Below are positions 1 to 10,900 of a stretch of DNA of 64,000 bases, in pieces. The notes under the pieces were generated by a model, which searched no databases, was not told the DNA's origin, and was given only the letters and a program-made list of their open reading frames with translations. How positions within the stretch are numbered: position 1 is the first letter of the stretch; every line of letters starts with the position of its first letter. The stretch covers positions 63,757,001 to 63,821,000 of the forward strand of contig NC_088920.1 in the NCBI RefSeq assembly GCF_038396675.1, given 5' to 3'. Position numbers and translations under genes: made by a program. This DNA comes from Hydra vulgaris (lineage: Eukaryota; Cnidaria; Hydrozoa; Anthoathecata; Hydridae).

Positions 1-1394
1 TAAATGAGCTACTGTTTGAACAACTGCAAACAGTTTTACATAAACTGTGAACTTGCCAAGCATTGTTTCTTGTATGTTAAATGGTTGAGCAATTCTGTTA
101 ATTAAAAAAATTACCACTTTGTACTTTAACAACTGCAAGCATGACTTGTTCTTCGGTATATGCTCTTTTTTTTTTTTTTCAAAGTTTTTTCTAAAATTTT
201 TTATCAAGGCATATTCTATGTTAGAATAGATTTAATGTGAATCTATTAAAAACTTATATGAAAACTTTATAGAGGTTTATTTGTCAGTTAACTGTTAGTG
301 TCGTGCAATCCAATAAACCACTGTTCTTGTTTTAAACTCATATATTTGGAAAACTCTTGACCGGCGTAATATACAAGGATACGTTTTATGTTAACTGATG
401 GCAATTTTCACAATTCACAATTTTATGCCCATTTTTTGCAAAAAGAAAAATATTATTGCACGGTCAAAATTTACAAGTGTGTTGCAAAAATTTATTCCAT
501 TTCTTTTTTAATTTTATTTTATCTTATTCCGAAATTCTAGAACACGATCCGAAAACATTTGCAAAATATTTATTCAATAATTAAAAACAAATCAATAAAC
601 AATGTCAATTTTTGCATAACCTTCGTTTTATTTGACTATTTTTTATAAAAGTTTTTATAAAAGTTTTTAAAACTTTAATAAAGGTAAAATATTTGACTGT
701 TTAAACTTAAGGTGGCTTCTTGAAATTTAAATTTAATGTATTGCTTTATTTTTGCTATAAGAACGCTGAATCCAAGCATAATTGGGGCAAAGATAATTGT
801 GGCAAAAGTTTTGATTTGGAAATGTTATCACATACCCTATTTGATTATAATAGTGTCAAGAGATTTTTATATCCTCTGGTCACTAAGCAGCATTTAAAAC
901 GATGAAAGATTTGACGAAAAGAAGGTACTTGGACAGCATCTCAATCACTTTATTGATTGAGAGATTGAAAAATTTAAAAACAAATGCCAACAGCATTTAA
1001 TTTGTTTCATATATTATTATAAAATGCAATAAACATTTATCAAACAACCATGGTAACAAATTTGTAAATTTTATCTACAATAATAATTCAATGCTCTTTG
1101 AAAAAATTTATTAAAAAAAAAAACTCTAACTAATTATAACACGATAAACGAGATTAAATACAAGATTATTTATACTACTTGACTAATAACTAAACTATGA
1201 TTGTAAAAAAAATGTATTCGTTTTTATTTTCTTACAATCAAAACACTAGTGTAGTGATAGGATCATGAAATAATGGCATGCTAGAACTGGTGGCATAATT
1301 TGATCCAGTTTTTTACTGTCTAAACCCATTTGTGAAAAGTCTAAACCCATTTCTCAAAATAATAAATATAAAAATGAGTTGGAAATAGTTGTCT
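1..1394. other. AT-rich DNA upstream of the Ig exons; nothing recognised
   Basis: No domain, RNA gene or element end is recognisable here. A 61-residue open frame at 720-905 (+) has no ATG start and matches no family I know; it may be a decayed element. The earlier exons of the Ig gene, including any signal peptide, were looked for and not found, so they probably lie before the window. Confidence 0.5.
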
Positions 1395-1449
1395 CACACA
1401 ACTTGACTCGCACACAACTCGACTCGCACACAACTTGACTCGCACACAA
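1395..1449. repeat. 16-bp tandem repeat, about 3.5 copies
   Basis: The unit CACACAACTTGACTCG repeats at 1395, 1411 and 1427, with a partial copy at 1443; the second copy has one T-to-C change. It lies about 200 bp before the first visible Ig exon, in non-coding DNA. Confidence 0.9.
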
Positions 1450-1652
1450 TAATGCAACAATGGTAGATATGCATCTAATGGCTGAGAATTCAGAAGAAAA
1501 GTCAACTCAACACTCAGCTTTTCATATTTCTTAAATATAATAACTAAGATTATGTTTGCATTCATGGCTGTGTTTTGATGTTACATACTTTTTACGTTTA
1601 ATACATTTAGTAAATTTACACAAAAAGTTAATCAAAACATGTGTCTTTATAG

Positions 1653-1919
1653 ATTCTCCTTCAAATTCGACTTTGTTTTTCAAAAATGTAACATCAAATA
1701 TTATCAGTGACGGGTTGTCAGTGACTTTGGTTTGCACCTCTGAAGCGTACCCTCCTTCAACTTATACAATAAAACACGATTTCAACGTAATCGCAAATAG
1801 TTCTTCAGGAATTTTAAACATTGTTTCTTTTTCATTTCAAGATGAAGGAGTATATGAATGTACTCCTAGTAATGAAATTGGTGTGGGAGCCAAAAGAAAA
1901 ATTGAACTTTTTTACGGAG
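1653..1919 (+). CDS. Ig domain 1 exon
   Basis: The acceptor is ctttatag and the donor gtaatt. The domain has a B-strand cysteine (SVTLVC) and the F-strand motif DEGVYEC. The tryptophan usual after the first cysteine is not evident, so the fold is a shortened or divergent set. Several Asn-x-Ser/Thr sites (NSST, NVTS) would be glycosylated if extracellular. Both ends are phase 1. Confidence 0.8.
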
Positions 1920-4900
1920 GTAATTAAGTTAAACTTTTATTTAATAAATTTTATTTTATGCAAAATCTATTTTTAATATTAAAAAAATTATTTTAGTGGC
2001 TCCTGTGTTCCTTAACGAATCGGAAACAATCAATGTCAACGCCGGTAAATCATTGGATTTGTATTTTGTATTCATCTCGAACCCTAATGCTAGTTATCAA
2101 TTATATTTTAAAAACAACGAACTTACCAGCTTAAGCAGTTCATATTATGTTACGGTGCAAAGTATATTCTCAAAAGCGAAATATACGAATGTTGTCAAAA
2201 TATCAATTAGAAATGTGCTACCAGAAAATTATGGGAATTTTAGTTGCAAAGCAAAAAATGTCATTGGAGAAAAAGTTTCTGCCATTTTTTTGAACGTGTC
2301 TTGTTAGAATTAATTTTATTATTTTAGATTATTTTTTTTGTTTTATAAATTCCCGCATACAAGTATGATATCACCTGAGTATTATTTTTAGATCCTTTAC
2401 AGTTTCCGAGCAACTTAAAGCTTAAAAACACTACAATCAATGTTGGAGCAATGTTTTCTCTGGAATGTTATGCCTTTGTCAACCCAGGATTTGTTGATTT
2501 TGCATGGCTTAAAAATGACCAACCGTTTAAAAATAAATCACTTTTAGCATTCTACAATGCAACATTACAAGATGCAGGAATGTATACTTGTGTTGCCACA
2601 GATGGAGTACAATCCATTAACAGGACAATATATCTAGGTGTTGCTTGTAAGATTATTGTGTTTATCTTTTAAAACAAAAGAGATGTAAGTTTATATCCAA
2701 CAGCTTACATACATAATTCTATAATTTATAAATTTTATGTAGTTTTTATAGATTCTCCATTTATTTACTCTTATTCTAAAGATCAGACGCTCACAGTTGG
2801 AGAGACTGGTAAATTATTTTGTTTCGCCCGTGGTTATCCTCAACCGATTGTACAGTGGTATAAAACAGGGATTTTTCGCGCGTTGTTTACGGGGCAAAAT
2901 ATAACGATTGGCGCAACAGTTAGCGGTTTGTTCACTTATATTTGCGTTTGCAAAAACGTTGTCGGTGAAAACAGGATTGAAGTTACAATCAAAGTTGTAG
3001 GTATTTTTTAGATTATTATTTAAAAAATTTTAAAATTAATTATTAGTGTCAATGGTTAAATGATATAGGCGTTTTTTATTTTAATTCTTTCATTAAATTT
3101 TTTTTGTGGCGTTTTTTATTCATTGACAACATTGTGTGCATTATGTTAAATAATGTAGTTAAAATGATTAATTTAATTTTAAGAAAAAATTACGAAATCT
3201 AAAAACACATGGATAGTGCCAGTTTTTGTGACCACCATACTAGCAATCCTGATTTTGATTGTTTTCTTTATAATCCTTAGATACAGCAAATGGTGCACGT
3301 GAGTTGTATTATTTTAAATTTTTGTTTCGATTTTAAATTATAAATTTTTAACACTGTTTTTCTAAATACTTTTTATATTTCAAATACTGTAAACTATGTT
3401 TACAGATACAGCGAAAAGACTTTAGATGCTCAGTCTCTAAATGACTCAAGAAATAAGAGTTTAATTTTAAACCCTATGTATGCAGAGGAGGCTCGTAGTT
3501 ATCCTGTATTTCAACCAAATTATACGCACTCTAGCGTGCATCAAACACTTGGCATTGATACCTTCAATTCTAGAAAGTCATGGGATGTGCAAGTCATGGT
3601 CAGCGGAATAAGTAAAGTTATAGTTCTTTTATATTTTAAATAATTTAATGCGTAATTGCGAATACGTCTACTAATCCTAATGTTTAATAATAGATGCAGG
3701 ATTAAGATGTTTAAAAGTTAACTGAGCAGGTAGTTGTTTGGCATCTTACTTTCTCTTCCATTTTATAAATAGATTTTTTTTATGCGTGTTCAACTTTTAA
3801 AGTAAATAAAAATAAGCGCAAATAAAAATGTGCTCAGTATTTCTATCCATCTTTATTGCAACTTTTTCCTCATTATTTCAAAGTCATTGATATCTTCTAA
3901 TGTCAAAAAATGTATCTAATGTAAGACTTTTATTACATTTATAAATACTTTGTTTTTTTAAGTTAGAAGATCATAAACCATCTAAGTTGTCATCCTTAAA
4001 CTAATTGTATTTTTATGTTTCGTAGTCCTTAACTTAATATTTAAAAACCTTTTTTCAAATTTAGCACTTTATAATTGATACCTTACCAATGATAAATGAC
4101 TTTGATAACTTATTAATGATAAATAACTCCTTATAATTGACAATTTAAATAGACTGAAAAAAATAATGAATTTTCAGTGCAAGAATTGTATTAATATTGA
4201 AAAAATTTTTTATTTTTATTTTTTTTTAAGTATCTTTGCTTCCACCAAGGCTGTAAGCAACCACAAATTAGAGTTGGAAGTTACTGGAAGAGATATGTTG
4301 AAGATTGTAGAGCAAGATAACGATTGACAGGTTGACTTAAGGAATTGCAAATTATATGAATCAGGAAAGCAAGATGAAGGAAGCGAATTCAAAAGAATTG
4401 AAGTTCGAGGAAAGAAACCAGAGGAATAGGAGTTTTTGGAGCACTTAGGAACAGTCACAGAAAAGGGATGAGACTTAATTGAATAACGAATAACAAAAGA
4501 ATAAATTTTAGTAGATGGTACAAGAGACGCTAGCTCTTTAGAGCAGTGTCCATTATAGTATTTGTAGAAAAGAGAAAGAGAAGTAAAATTATGTTGATAT
4601 AATAATGGATGGAGGTTGGCTGCTTGAGCAGGTCTAACTATGTTTACAATGTGTTTTTGCACCTTGTCTAAAAGAGAAAGGGTATCATTAGAAGATCTGC
4701 CCCAGGTATGGCAACAGTATTCCATTCAAGGCCGGATTTGAGATTTATAGAGATAGAGAATAGAATCCGGAGTAAGAAAGTGTCGAGCTCAATAAAGAGA
4801 TGCAAGCTTATCAGATGCTAATTTTGCAACGGGTTTGATACATGGTTTCCAAGAAACATCTGAAGTATGAGTTAATCCTAGTAGATGAAGGGTAGATGAC

Positions 4901-7900
4901 TCATTGAGTACATTACCATTCATTAATATAGAAAGATCTAAATTATTGCGATAAGGATTGGCTGAAAAAAATTGAGCTTTTATCTGAATTAAAAATCACC
5001 AGCCACTGTGAGCCCCATGCTGTAGCAGAAGTGAGATCCTTTTCAAGCTCAAATGCCCCCTCCAAGCAATCAGAGAGTGTTGGCTTCTTATCATGACAAG
5101 AATAAATAGTAGTATCAGCAAACAATGCCACCTTAGGTGTGAGAATGTTTGAATCGTTTATGTAAATTAAAAGGAGTATAGGGCCAAGGATAGAACCTTG
5201 AGGAACCTCTGAAATTACAGAATAAGAAGAAGAGTGCTGTCCATCGAGGATAACTTTTATACAACGATTAAAAAGGAAGGATTCAACAATCTTAAAGATG
5301 TTATCAGATACATCTTAAGAAGAAAGTTAAGGAGAAGACCAGCATGCCAAACTTTATCAAAAGCTTTAGAAATGTTAATAGCAATAGCCTTAACCTCTCC
5401 ACCTCTGTCTAATGCACGATAAAATGTATCGGTTACTACTGTTAGCAAATCGGCAGTAGAACGAGAAGATAGGAATCCATATTGATGATCAGAAAGTAAG
5501 TTATTAGATTCAAGATAAGAAATTAAGTGTTTGTTAATTAAAGATTCAAAAACCTTGCTTATGATAGGATGAAGACTAATGGGACGGTAGTTAGACAAAT
5601 CAGATCGCTCTCCAGAATTTTTGAAAATACTGATAACAGATGCCGCTTTCCAGCAGGCTGGAAAACAAGACTCTGATAAGCACTTGTTGAATAGTTTTGA
5701 AAGTATAGACGACAGCCCCAGAGAGCACTTTAGCAAGACTATAACAAGTATGTTGTCTGGGCCACAGGCTGTAGAAGAGTCTAAGCAGGAAATCACTATA
5801 GATACAGAAGCTACAATTAGAATGTTGATTGCTTGACATGCTAATCAGAAGATACGAATGTCAAACAATGGATCAACCTGTTTGATGGCTAAATCAGGTA
5901 GAACGCAACTAGTGGAATCAAGAGATGATATTGATGAAAAGTTCTTAGAAAACAGTTCAGCTTTATCTTTAGGTGAAGTGATAAAGTCTGAACCATACAA
6001 GTGAGGTGGAATAACAGATTTGCCCTTATTATTGAAACTATTGAAGATTCTCCAGAAATCATGAGAGCCTAATTTTTGTGATGAAATACAAGATTTCATG
6101 ACCTGAGTATGGCGGGCTTTGGCGTTAGACAAAACCTTTTTACAATGGTTTCTTGCAGTAATAAACAGACGTCTGTTTTCTGGAGAATTGTTTTGCTAAG
6201 GAAAGTGAGTGGAAATTGCTGAGGAAAGTAAGTGGAAATTACAGTAGCACAATGTGAGGAAAACCATGGAAAAGTGTGAGGCTGGACCTGAAATCGTCAA
6301 GAGGGAATAAAAGATTCCATGCCACCCTAAATCCACTAAGTTATGTAAGAAGCGCATTTGTCAGCAGGAAGATGAAGGATTTCTACTTAAGGGCCATCAT
6401 GAAGATAATCATGGAAAGAGTACTCTTGGCGGATGTGACAGCTCCGATTTGCTTCACTCCCTTTCCGGCAATACTCTTTTGTGGCTTTTGTACAGTTGTA
6501 CAACCTGTCTCATCCACATTGCAAATATCTGTTGCAGTAAACCTGTGTTTTATTAGTACCGAATTCAGATTGTCGAAAAATAAATTCACATTATATCTCT
6601 TAAATCTAGTGGCATGACTCATCGATGTAGTTTCGGGCGTTTTTATTGAAAGCTCTTGTTTTCTTTATAAAAACTAAGAAAACCATTCTGCACCAGCATG
6701 CTCGTTCTTATCCCATGAAAGAGGAATTTTGCATTTAGTTTTTTTCGCATAACTGTAAACAAACTTTTGCACTTATGCATGAGTGAGGCCATAGTTAAAT
6801 TTAAACCACAAACCTCTTTGAATAACTAAATAAAAGAACTTTTAAAATGTTTAAGTTTTAAACGCACAACATTTTAAATATAGATTTGCAAAGAGTTGAA
6901 AACCATTTTTTTAAGAATTGTTCTTGGCTTGTGTTCAAAATAATAAAGAACAAACTACCGTCAACGAAGTGCGGTAGTAAGATTTAAATAAATGAAAACA
7001 CATACTAAGTAATAAGATCTTTGATTTAAACTCTAATTAAGTATGCCAGTATGGATAATTATAAAATAACAAAAATAATACATGAGCGATAATAGAAGGA
7101 ATATAATTGATGCCTTTAAACAGTGCATTCTTAAACAATTTAGTTAAGGTATCCCATGCATAAAACCCTATAAAAAGCACATTAAAAGAAAGCCCACAAA
7201 AAAAAATTACTTAGATGTTATCAAACTATTTTATTATCTTTTATGATACAAGATTACAATTAATAATACAAAAATCACAAAAAGTTACTTTCATGTGTAA
7301 AATTCTCTAAAATCTTTAGCAGCAACTTAATTTTTGCAATTTATTTTATCCAACAGCAAAGTAGTATGTATTTTAGTGCTTGAAACCTTCATTTCTTGTT
7401 TGTAATAATAAACTGCTCGCTAGTCAGCGCAAAAGTTCAATGTTTCAACTAACCCTGTGTTCCGACCTCGGTCTCCCTGACTAAAAGTGCCATATGAGAT
7501 ATGCATAAAATTGGTCGAATCAATTTAGAGATGAGTTCTTCTTTGCTATCAAACCAAAGGAGGACACTTAAAATATTAAATTTGTATTTTTTTATTTATT
7601 TTTTGTGTTCTAAATCTTAACTTGATCGAACTTTTATGTAGCTCATTTTATGATTATATAGTCATTTATTTATATCTTATCTTATTAATGTTGATTGTAT
7701 AGTAGGGTGCAGTGAATTTTAGTTTTTTTTACAATACATTTAGCCTGGGTGTGCAAAAGTTGTCTATTCATTTCAGAAATACTCTAGAAATATACCAATG
7801 CTCTAGGAAATTATCTTAAGGTGCCCCAAGACCTTTAAAATTTTAATGGGTCCCTAATATTATATTAAAAAAAGTTTTTCAAAAGTATGTCATGTTGGGT

Positions 7901-10900
7901 CTCAAAAGAAGCAAAATTTTATAAAAATTTCAAAAATAATAAATATTTTATAAAAAAACAATTATTTTTAAAAAAAAATTGTTATTTTATAGTTTATTGC
8001 AGCAAAAATGACCTGGAGTGATACGAACGTCAAGCAGTGGATCAACCTGTTTGACGGCTTTGTCAGGTAGAACGCAACTAATGGAATCAAGAGATGATAT
8101 TGATGAAAAGTTCTTAGAAAACAATTCAGCTTTGTTTTTAAGAGAGGTGATAAAGTCTGAACCATACAAGTGAGGTGGAATAACAGATTTGCTTTTATTA
8201 TTGATACAATTAAAGATTCTCCAGAAGTCACTAGAGCCTAATTTTTGTGATGAAATACAAGATTTCATGACCTGAGAATAGCGGGCTTTGGCGTTGGGCA
8301 AAACCTATTTACGATAATTTCTAACAATAATAAACAGACGTCTGTTTTCTGGAGAACCTTTTTGCAGATAGATATGAAAGTAATGGTTTCGATTGGCAAT
8401 TGCAGCAGCACAATGTGAGGAAAACCATGGAGAAGAGTGAGGCTTGACCTGGAATTTTTGATTGGGAGTAAAAGATTCCATGCCAGCCTGAATCCACAAA
8501 GTTATGTAAGAAGCATATTTGTCAGCAGGAAGACGAAATACTTTTACCCAAGCTTCATCACGAAGACAATCATGGAAAGAGTTCCAGACAGCTTTAAGGT
8601 AGTTGTAAGAGGTACGATGATAGGGGGATTCAGATGATGAAGAAGAATAAGATAATAGTTTTAAAGAAATCAAACTGTGATCAGAAGCAACTAAGGTTGA
8701 ATGTGGAGAAACGAAGCACTGACTAGGATCAGAAACAAGACATAAGTCGAGTATAGAAGGGAAATCATTCGGGTTGTCTGCAAAGCGAGTTGGAAAGTTG
8801 ACTATTTGAGTTAGGGTTTGAGAAAGACAAAATTTTTGGGCAGAGTCACTGACACTAGAGCCAAGCCATTCAGTGTAATGAGCATTAAATTCACTAACTA
8901 CAACAATATTGGCTGAAGGATGGAGAGAATTGGCTTGGTCAATTTGATCAGAAATAATATCAAAAAGAGTGCAGTCTTGAGATGAAGGAGAGCGATATAG
9001 AACAAAGAGAAAGGCAATTGAGTAAAGTGGTGCTAAACAAAAGCACATAAAAGAATAGGCTGTGGATTCAAACTTAGTTTCCCGTTAAATGAGTGAATTC
9101 TTACGAATGTAAATGATCAGACCAAGCATGTGATTATTGGAGTCTTTACGAATTAAAGGAAGATAACCATCAATTCTAAGATCTCAAGATGAGACAGCTG
9201 AAATCAAATTAGTCTCACAAAGAGCAAGTAGGTCTGGTGAACTTTGAAAAAGATAAGACTCAACAGTAGAAAAGTAACTTCGAAGACCACGAATATTAGT
9301 GAATTATAGGTTTAGAGAGCTTGGTGATGGTTTTTTGTGTTTTATAGTTTTTGGTACTTTATTCATTTTTAAATTTGTTAAAGAACTTGACTCAAAGCTT
9401 AGATAGTACTCAGTACACTGTTTTATAGCCATAGCAATTGCCTCATTACTATTAATAAAGCCTAAGCCGTAACAAAGGGCTCCAATTTTGGCCTTGGCAA
9501 TGCACACCAAAATTACAAACAGGGATACCATCCAACCTCAACATGGCACTGTTAATTTTTCAGTGTAAATTTTTCTCTCTGAGAGCTACCACAGAGTTCG
9601 GGAAACCTGACTACCAGTCGGCCTCAGAACCATAAAACTGAGTTTTAGAGCTCTACCCTCATTAGGTAATAGAATGAGTTACCAAGTCATTAAAGCAGAA
9701 ACACAAGCGAAACCCATGAATTTAGTCCTATATTGGAAGCAATGCATTATAAATACATCTGTGCCAGCCTAATAGATGAAGAAGGGGTGCGAGGCTGGTC
9801 AACAGATAGAATCTGTTTAACTCCTTAAATCTTTTCCTTAGAGGCCTTCTACAAGACAGTAGCCGGATGCATTTAAAATCTGTCCAAGATGCGTTTTTTT
9901 ATCGAGACATCATCTCTAGCTTCTACTCAACCAAGAGCCCCAAGGCACGGGGTGTTTTAAGTCGGAGTTAGCATTTCCTAGCCTTTGCCTAGAAAGACGT
10001 ATTCTACAAAGCAGCAGAATATGAAGCAGATTGTACTGGGTTACATGTTACCAATAGCAGGATAACCTGATCTGACATTTAACACCTGGAGCTCTAAAGG
10101 GAAACTGTCACTTGGATGTAAACTATACAGTTTTTTACTCATATCACTATGTTCCCTACATTCTTCATGTGCTAGTAAAAAAACTAAGAAACTGGGATCC
10201 AGATACCAACTATGTCTGAGAATAGAACTTGCCACAGCTCGAGAGTCAAGTAGATTTGATTCCTCCAAAATTTTTCATTTGCCAGTAAACTTTCATGTTC
10301 TAATAAATAGTACTAATTAACATTTTGAATCACTTTAATCAATAAAGAGCTTTCTAACTTATTAATAACAGACAAATGATTAAAGCCATAACAGTTATTT
10401 CTTACTGGTCTTTGTCAGTCAGGTTATAGATCTTCAAAAAAAGTTAGAAAAAGAATTTACTCAGGTTTTAGAACTTTAAAAAACTCAGGTTTTAGAACTT
10501 CAAAAGAAGTTAGAAAAAGAATAGAACTTAGAAAATTCAAGATAAAGCAATGTACAAAAGACCTGGTTGTGTTCCAATTTCTGATTCGCTAAATCGGCCT
10601 CTGCCAACTCAGCGCATTTCGTGTCTTGTTTAGACAAAGTCAATTAAAAAGGTCATTTAAAAGAGAAAAGACTTTTGTCTTTTGTTTTTAATACAAATAA
10701 TTTGTCCTAATGTCTTTTCTCTTTTAGAAAATATTCAAAAAGATGCATCTCTTTCTCTTTTTTACAAACACTACCATGGTCGCTTCTTAAGCAAATCATC
10801 ATTCCTTTTTTTTTTTAAATTTAAAACCCAATCTTGAGTTACTTTTAGTCGAGCTACATCATTTTAATATAACTGTTCCTTTATGTTCCAAAAACTTTAA

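Larger units (their letters stand above)
8016..10300 (-). mobile_element. Jockey-like LINE, copy B: 5' part with endonuclease
   Basis: On the - strand this piece holds a probable untranslated leader (about 10300-9540), an N-terminal endonuclease segment (FTNIRGLRSYFSTVESYLFQ, 9090-9310), the endonuclease C-half (8305-9048) and the linker to RT (7987-8301). It stops abruptly at 8016, before the RT. About 590 bp overlaps the part of the element also present in copy A, so the two are separate insertions or a duplication, not one split element. Confidence 0.75.

Noticed and set aside
1341-1737. Two - strand frames opposite the first Ig exon
   Set aside because: They are low-complexity shadows of the 16-bp repeat and of the + strand Ig coding exon.
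6276-6617. + strand 113-residue frame (and its twin at 60063-60404)
   Set aside because: It is antisense to the LINE-pogo joint and carries no domain; it is duplicated only because the block is.
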